Source: JBFXCS01 sp050181915 (GTDB lineage: Bacteria; Actinomycetota; Thermoleophilia; Miltoncostaeales; Miltoncostaeaceae). From it: a stretch of DNA of 64,000 nucleotides. Under the pieces are notes generated by a model that saw nothing but the letters and a program-made list of their open reading frames with translations, was not told where the DNA came from and ran no database searches. Both the position numbers and the translations under genes were made by a program. Below, piece after piece: positions 1-7,085 of the stretch (the stretch's first letter is position 1; the number at the start of each line of letters is the position of its first letter). The stretch spans positions 310,001 to 374,000 of the forward strand of contig JBFXCS010000003.1 in assembly GCA_050181915.1 (NCBI GenBank), in the 5' to 3' direction.

Positions 1-1318
1 CGAACACCCCTCCCGCGTCGGCCGGCGCCATCGGCCGCCACCAGCTCACGTCGCCGGTCCAGAGGGTGCCGCCCAGGATGGCGGCCTCCGTCTCGGTCGC
101 GCCCCACGGGTTGCGCAGCACCAGGTAGCGGCGGCCGTGCCGGAAGGCCCAGCCCAGCACCGTGTAGCAGTGGGCCGCCACCAGGTTGGCGTCGCCGTAC
201 ACCACCCGGGCCTCCGCCGCCCCGGCCGAGACGTGCGTCCAGGCGGTCATCGGGTTGAAGGTGCGGCCGCCCAGGGAGTTGGCGCGCACCAGGTCCCACA
301 GCCCCTCGCCGGTGAGGCCGGCCGTCTCCCAGTGGGAGCGCCGTCCGCCGGTGAGCCGCGCCGTGGCCAGCACGCAGTCGCCCCAGGCGGTGGCGGTGAT
401 GTCCGGCCGGTCGCCGTCGACCCCGGTCAGCAGCTTGGCGTACGCCTTCTCGTACACCGCGGGCCACACCTCGCCGAACTCGGACGACCGGCAGTACACG
501 AACGCCCCCGAGGGGAGCTGCGGCACCCGGTCGGTGACGGCCACGTCGCGGTCGACCTCGCCGTCCGAGTCGGGGCGGTAGAAGCGGATGACGCCGGTGA
601 AGGCGTCGTCGAGCAGGCCCTCGGCGCGGGTCGCGTGGGCGATGCGGTACGGCCGCGCCCAAGCCACGGCCGACAGGGCCGCGACGAAGTGGCAGTTGCC
701 GACCGCGCCCTGGACGGGGTCGACGAACTCGGCGGCCTCGTCGAAGAAGCGCCCGGGGTCGCTCCAGGCGGCGCCCGGGGGCGTCCAGTCGACGGCGCGC
801 AGCCGCCTCCCCGGGTCGGCGCAGACGGTGCGCACCAGGTCGGGTGTGAGCACCCGGGCCAGGCGGCGCAGCCGCTCCTCGTCGGGCAGGCGCAGCGTCA
901 GCTCGAGGTGCCCCGCCGACGCCCGGCGCATCGCGGTCACCGGGATCGCGCCGAGGTCGTCGGTCGCGAAGCGCCCGGCCAGGTCGGCGAGGCGCTCCAC
1001 GCGCTCGCCGGGCAGCGCCTCGAGGTCGCTCGCATCGGGCCCGGGCGGGACGTCCAGCAGGGGCGAGCGCTCCGGCCGCAGCGACAGGTCGGCGTCGAGG
1101 CGCAGCCCGGTGTAGAGCGGGCCGGCGTGGACCGGGTCGAACAGCTCCCCGTAGGGCGTCTGGAGGATGTCCTCGAGGGTTCCCGGGACGTCGCCCACCC
1201 GGCGCCAGTCGATGCGCCGGCCGGCCACCAGCTCGGCCAGGGCGTACGGGCTGATGACCGCGCGGCACCGCCCGGTCTCCTCCCCGGGGTGCTCCGCCGG
1301 GGTGATGGTCGTCGTCAT
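1..1318 (-). CDS. Calpain-family cysteine protease, C-terminus cut by window edge
   Basis: The gene begins at an ATG and runs leftward off the window without a stop; 439 residues are visible. The calpain (peptidase family C2) catalytic triad can be read directly. The cysteine lies in GNCHFVAALSAVAW (about C209), the histidine in AAHCYTVLGW (about H383) and the asparagine in YLVLRNPWG (about N403). The Cys-His and His-Asn spacings, about 174 and 20 residues, resemble those of animal calpains. No signal peptide or membrane segment is seen, so a cytoplasmic location or a special secretion route is inferred. The first 190 residues match no domain I recognise. It is last in a run of minus-strand genes after a toxin-antitoxin pair, with about 60 bp between. 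Substrate and calcium dependence cannot be judged. Confidence 0.85.
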   Translation of the reverse strand, partial: MTTTITPAEHPGEETGRCRAVISPYALAELVAGRRIDWRRVGDVPGTLEDILQTPYGELFDPVHAGPLYTGLRLDADLSLRPERSPLLDVPPGPDASDLEALPGERVERLADLAGRFATDDLGAIPVTAMRRASAGHLELTLRLPDEERLRRLARVLTPDLVRTVCADPGRRLRAVDWTPPGAAWSDPGRFFDEAAEFVDPVQGAVGNCHFVAALSAVAWARPYRIAHATRAEGLLDDAFTGVIRFYRPDSDGEVDRDVAVTDRVPQLPSGAFVYCRSSEFGEVWPAVYEKAYAKLLTGVDGDRPDITATAWGDCVLATARLTGGRRSHWETAGLTGEGLWDLVRANSLGGRTFNPMTAWTHVSAGAAEARVVYGDANLVAAHCYTVLGWAFRHGRRYLVLRNPWGATETEAAILGGTLWTGDVSWWRPMAPADAGGVF

Positions 1319-1378
1319 GCCCGCTCCTCGCTCGCGATGTGTGCGAGCGAAGGGTGCGGGACGATCCTCACATCGCGG

Positions 1379-1567
1379 TCACGGCCGTCTCACCGCGGCA
1401 AGGCGACAGCGGCGGAGATCCGCGATCCCGTCGTCAGCGGCCATGAGGACGCCCGCCCGCAGCTCGCCGAGCGTGACGACCGAGATCGCCGCCGTCTCGG
1501 GCAGATCGATGCGACCGTCCTCGTCGCTCGCGATGAGGACGCTGGTGTCGAGCAGCGCACCGCTCAC
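1379..1567 (-). pseudogene. PIN-domain (VapC-type) toxin, truncated to its N-terminal half
   Basis: These 62 codons encode the start of a PIN-domain ribonuclease toxin: a first acidic residue in LLDTSVLIAS and a conserved glutamate in TLGELRAGV, near residues 7 and 34. PIN toxins are usually about 125-140 residues and need further acidic residues in the C-terminal half; these are absent because the frame stops early. The start overlaps the antitoxin stop as ATGA, the normal arrangement for such pairs. I found no continuation in another frame before the calpain start about 60 bp downstream, so a deletion is more likely than a simple frameshift. It is probably inactive as a nuclease. Confidence 0.7.
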
Positions 1568-1809
1568 GGCGCGGAAGCGACCTCGTCGAGGGGAGCCTCG
1601 GCGGCGTCGAGGTCGGCGGCCAAGCCGTCGTCGACCGGCTGGGCCAGGATGCGGCGAAGCGTGGCCCGGTCGACGTCCACGCGCGGCCGGTCCGCAAGAC
1701 AGGCGGGGACGATTCGTGCCACCGGCCGGCCCCGGACCGTCACGGTGAAGGTCTCGCCCGCCTCCGTCTCACGGAGGATCCGGGCGATGTCGTTGCACAG
1801 CTCCCGCAT
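1564..1809 (-). CDS. Phd/YefM-type antitoxin
   Basis: This 81-residue protein has the Phd/YefM antitoxin pattern: an N-terminal MRELCNDIARIL segment, then ETFTVTVRGRPVARIVP, the strand-turn-strand found in this DNA-binding fold. The acidic C-terminal third would normally wrap around the toxin. It overlaps the truncated PIN toxin by 4 bp and lies 16 bp downstream of the glyoxalase gene, so it may be transcribed from the same promoter. In this family the antitoxin binds its own promoter and neutralises the toxin. Here the partner is truncated, so only the DNA-binding role may survive. Confidence 0.75.
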   Translation of the reverse strand: MRELCNDIARILRETEAGETFTVTVRGRPVARIVPACLADRPRVDVDRATLRRILAQPVDDGLAADLDAAEAPLDEVASAP

Positions 1810-1825
1810 CTCCCGCCTCGAGCGC

Positions 1826-2221
1826 TCAGGGGGCGGGGTTCCGCTCCAGCAGCTCGATGCGGTAGCCGTCGGGGTCGCGCAGGAAGCAGATCTTCGGCCC
1901 GCCGGGGTAGGCGGCGTACGGCGGCTTCTCGGGCCCGATGCCGTGCGCGGCGAAGCGCGCCAGCTCCGAGTCCATGTCGCCGCTCACGGTGAGGGCGATG
2001 TGGCCGTAGGCCTCGCCCTGCTCGTAGGGCTCGGTGCGGCCGTCGTTGAGGGTCAGCTCGAGGCGCGCCCCGTCGCCGGGAAGGCCCAGGAAGATCACGG
2101 TGGCGGTGTCGCCGCCCACCCGGGCGCGGCCGCGCTCCTCGAACCCGAGGGCGCCGTAGAAGTCCAGCGAGCGCCGCTCGTCGAGCACGCGGATCATGGT
2201 GTGGATGAGCTCGACGGGCAC
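1826..2221 (-). CDS. Glyoxalase I-like VOC-family enzyme
   Basis: A 131-residue single-domain vicinal-oxygen-chelate protein. The expected metal ligands are visible as H7 (ELIHTM), E55 (RLELTL), H74 (GHIAL) and E123 (YRIELLE). They sit at almost the same positions as in E. coli GloA (H5, E56, H74, E122), and the length is similar. Glyoxalase I isomerises the hemithioacetal of methylglyoxal and a thiol; which low-molecular-weight thiol is used here is unknown. The GTG start is chosen because a GGAGG lies 6 nt upstream and homology begins at this point. It is divergent from an aldo-keto reductase, another enzyme family that can remove methylglyoxal, so a shared carbonyl-detoxification role is inferred. 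Confidence 0.8.
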   Translation of the reverse strand: MPVELIHTMIRVLDERRSLDFYGALGFEERGRARVGGDTATVIFLGLPGDGARLELTLNDGRTEPYEQGEAYGHIALTVSGDMDSELARFAAHGIGPEKPPYAAYPGGPKICFLRDPDGYRIELLERNPAP

Positions 2222-2275
2222 GGGACACCTCCGGGATTGGTCGCGACGGGGTCCCGCCGATCGTATCCTCGGAGC

Positions 2276-3088
2276 ATGGCGACCGGAGCGGCGGCGGCGG
2301 CGGGGCGCGTGCGGATCGGCGACCGCGAGGTGAACCGCATGGGCTTCGGCGCCCTGCGCATCGCCACCGACCGGGTGCACGGCCGGGTGCCCGACCCCGC
2401 CGTCGCCCGCGCGGTGCTGCGGCGCGCGGTGGAGCTGGGCGTGGAGCTCATCGACACCGCCCACAGCTACGGGCCGGAGACCAGCGAGCGGCTCATCGCG
2501 GAGGCGCTGCACCCCTACCCGCCGGGCCTGCTGATCGCCACCAAGGCGGGCCTGGGCCCGCCCCGCGCCGACGCGCGCCCGGCCACCCTGCGGCGCGAGT
2601 GCGAGCGCAGCCTGCAGCTGCTGCGGGTCGAGCGGCTCGACCTGCTGCAGCTGCACCGGGTGGATCCCGAGGTGCCGGTCGAGGAGTCGGTCGGCGAGCT
2701 GGCGCGCCTGCGCGACGAGGGCAAGGTCGCGGCGATCGGGCTCTCCAACGTGAGCGTCGACCAGCTGGCGCGGGCCCGGGCGGTCGCGCCGATCGCCTCG
2801 GTCCAGAACCGCTACAGCGCGGGTGACCGCGAATCGGAGGAGGTGCTGGAGGCCTGCGAGCGCGACGGCATCGCCTTCATGCCCTGGTACCCGCTCGGCC
2901 GCGGCAGCCTGGCGGAGGGCGAGGCGGCGGACGGCATGACGCCCGCCCAGGCCGCCCTGGTGTGGCTGCTGCGCCGCTCGCCGGTGATCGCGCCCATCCC
3001 GGGGACGAGCACCCTCGCCCACCTGGAGGAGAACGTCGCCGCCGCCGGCTACGCCGGCCCGGGCACCGCCTCGACCGCCGCGTCGTAG
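2276..3088 (+). CDS. Aldo/keto reductase
   Basis: A 270-residue NAD(P)H-dependent reductase of the AKR (TIM-barrel) superfamily. The catalytic tetrad is complete: D60 and Y65 (IDTAHSYGPE), K90 (IATKAG) and H127 (LLQLHRVD). A C-terminal IAPIPGTSTLAHLEEN segment matches the cofactor-phosphate loop of the family. The ATG chosen starts just before the first family strand; the frame is open far upstream, but that part only mirrors the calpain gene on the other strand. It is divergently oriented to the glyoxalase gene with a 54-bp gap that must hold both promoters. The natural substrate is not predictable; small aldehydes are plausible. Confidence 0.85.
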   Translation: MATGAAAAAGRVRIGDREVNRMGFGALRIATDRVHGRVPDPAVARAVLRRAVELGVELIDTAHSYGPETSERLIAEALHPYPPGLLIATKAGLGPPRADARPATLRRECERSLQLLRVERLDLLQLHRVDPEVPVEESVGELARLRDEGKVAAIGLSNVSVDQLARARAVAPIASVQNRYSAGDRESEEVLEACERDGIAFMPWYPLGRGSLAEGEAADGMTPAQAALVWLLRRSPVIAPIPGTSTLAHLEENVAAAGYAGPGTASTAAS

Positions 3089-3128
3089 CCCGGCGCTCCG
3101 CTCGTGCCGGTCGCCGGCCGGGGACGGC

Positions 3129-4130
3129 TCATCCGCCGATCCGGCTCATCGGCCGGCCCGAGTAGGTCCACGACGGGTCGGCCATGCCGTGGCCGGGCCC
3201 CTTGCCGAGCACCGCGACGCGCAGGATCGCCGCGAGATCCTCGTCGGTGGCGCCCGCCCGCAGGGGCCCGCGCAGATCGGTCTCGTCCTCGGCAAAGAGG
3301 CAGGTGCGCAGCTGGCCGTCCGCCGTGAGGCGCAGCCGGTCGCAGGCCGCGCAGAACGGCTCGGTGACCGAGGCGACGAACTGCAGCTCGCCGGCCCCGT
3401 CCGCGAAGCGCCAGCGGGTGGCCGGCGCGGAGGGCCGCTCGCGGGCCGCCTCGACCAGCGGCCAGCGCGCGGCGACCATCTCCCGCAGCTCCGCCCCCGA
3501 CAGCACCGCGTCGCGCGTCCAGCTGCGCGGCGCGTCGAGCGGCATCACCTCGATGAAGCGCACCACGTAGGGCGTGCGCCGGGCCAGCTCGGCGAGCGGC
3601 AGCACGTCCGGCTCGCTGATCCCCCGCAGGGCCACGGCGTTCACCTTGATGGGGCGCAGTTGCGGATGCCGCTCGCAGGCGGCCAGCCCGGCGAGGGCCC
3701 GGTCGAGGTCCCGGCGGCGGGTGACGTGCGCGAAGCGGTCCGGGTCGAGCGAGTCGATGCTCACGTTGACCCGCGACAGCCCCGCCGCCACGAGGTCGTC
3801 GACAGCGCCGGCCAGCAGCACCCCGTTGGTGGTGATCGACACCTCGCGGATGCCCGGCGTCCGCCGTATCCGCGCGATGAGATCCGGCAGCCCCGCGCGC
3901 ACCAGCGGCTCGCCGCCGGTCACGCGGACGTCCGTGACGCCCATCCCGGCGACCAGGCGCACGACGCGCTCCAGCTCCTCGTCGCTCAGGAGCTCCTCGC
4001 GCGGCAGCCACCTCATGCCCTCCGCCGGCATGCAGTAGCGGCAGCGCAGGTTGCAGCGGTCGGTGACGGACAGCCGCAGCGACCGGTGGACCCGGCCGAA
4101 CCCGTCGACGAGAGCGTCGGTGGCCTCCAT
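3129..4130 (-). CDS. moaA: GTP 3',8-cyclase MoaA (molybdenum cofactor biosynthesis)
   Basis: A radical-SAM enzyme of 333 residues catalysing the first step of molybdenum cofactor synthesis, GTP to 3',8-cyclo-7,8-dihydro-GTP. The N-terminal 4Fe-4S motif is C26-x3-C30-x2-C33 in TDRCNLRCRYC, followed by the GGEPL motif of radical-SAM proteins. The second cluster cysteines are in FCAACDRLRL and RTCLF, and the chain ends in the MoaA double glycine (MSRIGG). The ATG at 4130 is preferred because the family begins near here, although no good Shine-Dalgarno is seen; an in-frame start 54 nt earlier is possible. It lies 61 bp after the XdhC-type gene on the same strand. MoaC and MoaE are not in the window. 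Confidence 0.93.
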   Translation of the reverse strand: MEATDALVDGFGRVHRSLRLSVTDRCNLRCRYCMPAEGMRWLPREELLSDEELERVVRLVAGMGVTDVRVTGGEPLVRAGLPDLIARIRRTPGIREVSITTNGVLLAGAVDDLVAAGLSRVNVSIDSLDPDRFAHVTRRRDLDRALAGLAACERHPQLRPIKVNAVALRGISEPDVLPLAELARRTPYVVRFIEVMPLDAPRSWTRDAVLSGAELREMVAARWPLVEAARERPSAPATRWRFADGAGELQFVASVTEPFCAACDRLRLTADGQLRTCLFAEDETDLRGPLRAGATDEDLAAILRVAVLGKGPGHGMADPSWTYSGRPMSRIGG

Positions 4131-4191
4131 CGTCGAAGCGTAGAGCCCGCCGCCAGTCACCGCCCCGCCCCTCCCGCGTCCCACCTGCGGG

Positions 4192-5202
4192 TCAGGCCCG
4201 CGCCGGCACGCCGGCGCGGTTGGCCACCGCGACGATCTGGGCGGCGATGGCCACCGCCACCTCCTCGGGCGTCCGCGAGCCGATGTCGAGGCCGATGGGC
4301 GCGTGGATGCGGTCGAGCCGGGCCTCGTCGATGCCCAGCTCGGACAGGCGCGCCCGGCGGCGGGCGGTGGTGCGGCGGCTGCCCATCGCGCCGATGAAGC
4401 GGGCCGGGGTCTCGAGCGCCACCCGCAGGGCCGGCACGTCGAACTTCTGGTCGTGGGTGAGCACGCAGATGGCCGTGCGCTCGTCCACCGGCGCGTGGGC
4501 CAGGAACTCGTGCGGCCACTCGGCGACCAGCTCGTCGGCCTCCGGGAAGCGCTCCGGCGTCAGGAAGATCGCCCGCGGGTCGCACACCGTCACCCGGTAG
4601 CCGAGCAGCCGGCCGACGCCGGCGAGCGCCGACGCGAAGTCGATGGCGCCGAAGATGTACATCGCCGGGCGCGGCACGAACACCGACACGAGGTGGTCGA
4701 CGCCGTCGACCGCCACCGTGCCGGTCTCGCCGGCGGCCAGGAGGGGCTGCGCCGCCTCCGCCACGGGGTCGATCGGGTCCGGGGCGCGGCCCACCACCCG
4801 CGCGCCGCCGGCGGCGCCGCCGCCGAGCGCGGTGACGTAGGCCACGGGCCGCTCCTCGCACACCGCCCGGGCGATCTCGCCCACGACCGCCGGGTCCATC
4901 TCCTCGACGAAGATGTGCACGGTGCCGCCGCACGGCAGGCCGACGTCGAACGCGTCCTCGTCGACGATGCCGAAGCTCGCCATGCGCGGCGCCCCGCCGG
5001 CGAGCACCTCGCCGGTCTGCTCGTACACGGCCCCCTCGACGCAGCCGCCGGTGACCGACCCGGCGACCTCGCCGGTCTCGCTGACCGCCATCACGCTGCC
5101 CGGCGCGCGCGGGGCCGATCGCTCCACCGCGACCACCGTCGCGAGCGCGGCCCGGCGCCCGTCGGAGATCCACCGCTCGAGCGTCGGCAGGACGTCTCTC
5201 AC
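4192..5202 (-). CDS. XdhC/CoxI-family molybdenum cofactor insertion protein
   Basis: This 336-residue protein has both XdhC halves. The N-terminal XdhC_CoxI domain includes APGSVMAVS and the cysteine motif TGGCVEGAV. The C-terminal Rossmann-like domain starts at MYIFGAIDFASAL and includes AICVLTHDQKFD and AMGSRRTTARR. XdhC binds molybdenum cofactor, promotes its sulfuration and delivers it to xanthine-dehydrogenase-type hydroxylases. The canonical GxGHV start of the Rossmann motif reads GAIDF here. It lies upstream of moaA, and a MobA/MocA-like gene is 1.1 kb away on the same strand, so the three form a cofactor cluster. No molybdenum hydroxylase is visible within the window, so its client is elsewhere. 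Confidence 0.88.
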   Translation of the reverse strand: MRDVLPTLERWISDGRRAALATVVAVERSAPRAPGSVMAVSETGEVAGSVTGGCVEGAVYEQTGEVLAGGAPRMASFGIVDEDAFDVGLPCGGTVHIFVEEMDPAVVGEIARAVCEERPVAYVTALGGGAAGGARVVGRAPDPIDPVAEAAQPLLAAGETGTVAVDGVDHLVSVFVPRPAMYIFGAIDFASALAGVGRLLGYRVTVCDPRAIFLTPERFPEADELVAEWPHEFLAHAPVDERTAICVLTHDQKFDVPALRVALETPARFIGAMGSRRTTARRRARLSELGIDEARLDRIHAPIGLDIGSRTPEEVAVAIAAQIVAVANRAGVPARA

Positions 5203-5312
5203 GAACTCACCCTCCTCAGGTGCCCGACCCTATGAAGGCCCCCGACGATCGTCAACAACCGCACGAAGCGCGCGGCCCATGACCGGACATGCCGTAGCCC
5301 CGCCCGGGACCG

Positions 5313-5338
5313 GCCCGCCCCCCGCGCGGGGGGCGGGC
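5313..5338. repeat. Perfect 26-bp GC palindrome between divergent genes
   Basis: Two 13-nt arms, GCCCGCCCCCCGC and its exact reverse complement, abut with no spacer. They lie in the 290-bp gap between the divergent xdhC-type and secreted-protein genes. As RNA it would fold into a very stable hairpin on either transcript leader. No T-run follows on either strand. It could be a leader attenuator or a protein-binding site. The rest of the gap holds only a plausible Shine-Dalgarno for the secreted protein. Confidence 0.6.
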
Positions 5339-5492
5339 ACGGCGACCCCGAGACTCGCGATCCCCGACCACCGGGGCTCGCGGGCCTTGCCTTTTGGGTG
5401 GCGCGAACCGCCAGAAACGCCATTTACGCTTTCGCAGTTTTCCGCTCGCGGAACGGACTCCGTCAGCCAAACGGTCGGAAAGGGAGAGTTTC

Positions 5493-6353
5493 GTGAAGCG
5501 AATGTGCGCGCTGTTTGCCGCCTTCACCATCGCCGGGGCCCTGATCGCCGGCACGACGACCGCGTCGGCGGCCGGCACCAAGGCGGGACCCGCGAAGGTC
5601 AAGCTGCTGAAGAAGTTCGACACGCTCAACAAGAGGTACGGGACGATCGCGCGGCTCGTGACCTGCCCCGCGGCCCGTTCGCAGGTGCTGGCCGCCGACC
5701 GCGTGCAGGCCGCCGCGGTGCGCAACCCGCGCCAGGCGTCCCTGGTCAAACTCCGCGCGAAGAACGTGCGGATCCGCACCGCCCTGCTGAAGATCACGCG
5801 GGCCGCCGGAACCTGCAATCTGCGGGTCGTCACGACCCCGGGCGAGGTGAGGGTGGTGGAGGCCGGCGGCGCCGGCAGCCCCACCGGTCCGGCGCAGAGC
5901 TTCGCGGGGCCCGACGGCACGACGCGGGTCACCGTGACGCTGCCCATCGGCACCCTGCTGAACGGCCTCCACCTCGACCTCGGCGGGCTGCTCAACGGCA
6001 CGCCGCTCGGCAACATCCGGATCGTCGCGCTCGACCAGCTGCTCGGCCCGCTGTGCACCACCCCGGGCACCGCCTGCGTGGGCATCGACGTGGACGCCCT
6101 GAGCACGGCGCTCGGCCGCCTGGTCGGCTCCATCCCGCTGGTCGGACCGGTCCTGCAGCCGCTGGCCGACCAGGTCGTGGCGCTGCTCGCCGGCGGCGAC
6201 CTCGGCTCTCTGCTGCAGGTGACCGAGGTGGCGCCGAACGTGCTCGCCCTGACCCCCGTCGGGGAGCTGGGCACGCTGCTGGCCCTGGTCCAGGCGCTGG
6301 GCGGCTCCGCCACCCAGTCGCTGCCGATCGGTCAGCTGCAGGTCATCCGCTAG
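5493..6353 (+). CDS. Secreted protein of unknown function
   Basis: A 286-residue protein with a clear Sec signal peptide: MKRM, a hydrophobic core CALFAAFTIAGALIAG, then TTTASAAG with a likely cleavage after ASA. The GTG start is supported by AAGGGAGAG about 5 nt upstream; upstream codons in the frame lack membrane character. The mature part has a basic N-terminal region, several cysteines (VTCPAA, GTCNL, LCTTPGTACVG) that could form disulfides, and a long Leu/Gly-rich stretch of short hydrophobic repeats (GTLLNGLHLDLGGLLNG and similar). I recognise no catalytic domain. Its last codons overlap the convergent MobA-like gene by 11 bp, and a strong hairpin follows the stop. A surface or matrix protein is a guess. 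Confidence 0.7.
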   Translation: MKRMCALFAAFTIAGALIAGTTTASAAGTKAGPAKVKLLKKFDTLNKRYGTIARLVTCPAARSQVLAADRVQAAAVRNPRQASLVKLRAKNVRIRTALLKITRAAGTCNLRVVTTPGEVRVVEAGGAGSPTGPAQSFAGPDGTTRVTVTLPIGTLLNGLHLDLGGLLNGTPLGNIRIVALDQLLGPLCTTPGTACVGIDVDALSTALGRLVGSIPLVGPVLQPLADQVVALLAGGDLGSLLQVTEVAPNVLALTPVGELGTLLALVQALGGSATQSLPIGQLQVIR

Positions 6354-6993
6354 CCGGGTCCCCGGGCGGGCCGTCCCCTCGCGGGGACGCGCCCGCCCGG
6401 CGCGCGGCGCGCGCGTAGTCGGCGGGCGTGTCGACGTCCTCCGGCCACGGCCGGCCGGTCTCCACCGGCTCGGCCTCCCCCATCAGGTCCCGCGCGCCCA
6501 CGTCGCCGGCGAGCGCGCCGAGACGCCGCCAGACCTCCCGGGCGATGAGCGCCGGGTGCCCCGGCCGGCCGCCGTACGCGGCGCGCAGCAGCGGGCCGCG
6601 ACCCCGCCGGTGCGCGGCGACCAGGGCCCGCACCGCCTCCGGCGGGACGCCGGGCTGGTCGCCCAGCAGGACGATCGCCGCCGTGGCCTCGTGCGGCGCC
6701 GCGGCGATCCCCGCGCGCAGGGAGGTGGAGAGGCCCCGGTCGTGGTCCGGGTTGACGACGACGCGCCCGCCCTCGGGAAGCGCGAGAGCGGCCGAGACCT
6801 GCTCGGCGGCGTGTCCCAGCACCACGATCACATCGTCGATGCCGCCCGCCGCGGCGGCGTCCACCGCGTGCTGCACCAGCGGCCTGCCGCCGAGCGGCAG
6901 GAGCTGCTTGGCGGGCCCGCCCATGCGGGTGCCGCGGCCGGCGGCGAGGACGATGGCGACGACGACCGCCTTGGGGCGATGTGCGTTTTTCAT
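6343..6993 (-). CDS. MobA/MocA-like molybdenum cofactor nucleotidyltransferase
   Basis: A 216-residue NTP-transferase. The signature loop LAAGRGTRMGGPAKQLLPL is at residues 17-35. VNPDHDRGLSTSLRAG and VLLGDQPGVPP follow, the latter carrying the metal-binding aspartate typical of MobA/MocA proteins. The family adds CMP or GMP to molybdopterin; the MocA branch makes the cytosine dinucleotide form used by XdhC-dependent hydroxylases, and the nearby XdhC gene favours that reading. CofC-type and other NTP_transf_3 proteins cannot be fully excluded. The 3' end overlaps the secreted-protein gene. Upstream is a relatively AT-rich gap of about 90 bp shared with the divergent ATPase gene. Confidence 0.8.
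   Translation of the reverse strand: MKNAHRPKAVVVAIVLAAGRGTRMGGPAKQLLPLGGRPLVQHAVDAAAAGGIDDVIVVLGHAAEQVSAALALPEGGRVVVNPDHDRGLSTSLRAGIAAAPHEATAAIVLLGDQPGVPPEAVRALVAAHRRGRGPLLRAAYGGRPGHPALIAREVWRRLGALAGDVGARDLMGEAEPVETGRPWPEDVDTPADYARAARRAGASPRGDGPPGDPASG
6362..6400 (+). terminator. Nested GC hairpin after the secreted-protein stop
   Basis: Outer arms CCGGGCGGGC and GCCCGCCCGG (10 bp) enclose inner arms GTCCCC/GGGGAC with a TCGC loop. It starts 9 nt after the secreted-protein stop codon and lies inside the 3' coding end of the convergent MobA-like gene. No U-tract follows, which is common in high-GC actinobacteria. A terminator role is inferred from position and stability. Confidence 0.55.
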
Positions 6994-7041
6994 GCTCTTT
7001 GGTGGGCGTTATTCCTTCTGGATTGTGTGCGTTTTTTAGTT

Positions 7042-7047
7042 TATATT
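7042..7047 (+). promoter_or_regulatory. Possible -10 element for the DUF4143 ATPase gene
   Basis: TATATT sits in an AT-rich stretch (about 7010-7055) that stands out strongly from the GC-rich background. It is about 39 nt upstream of the ATPase start codon. No convincing -35 hexamer is placed 17 bp upstream. The same gap must also hold the promoter of the divergent MobA-like gene. Confidence 0.3.
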
Positions 7048-7085
7048 CAGTGCGAAATGCCGATCGCCACTCACCGGCACACCCG

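Noticed and set aside
137..2275. Long + strand open frame preceding the aldo-keto reductase
   Set aside because: It is antisense to the calpain, toxin-antitoxin and glyoxalase genes, is full of Arg/Gly/Pro/His codons, and has no domain. Only the part from 2276 is a real gene.
5340..5490. Possible riboswitch in the leader of the secreted protein
   Set aside because: The region has some hairpin potential, but I could not match any known aptamer core, and only a Shine-Dalgarno is secure.
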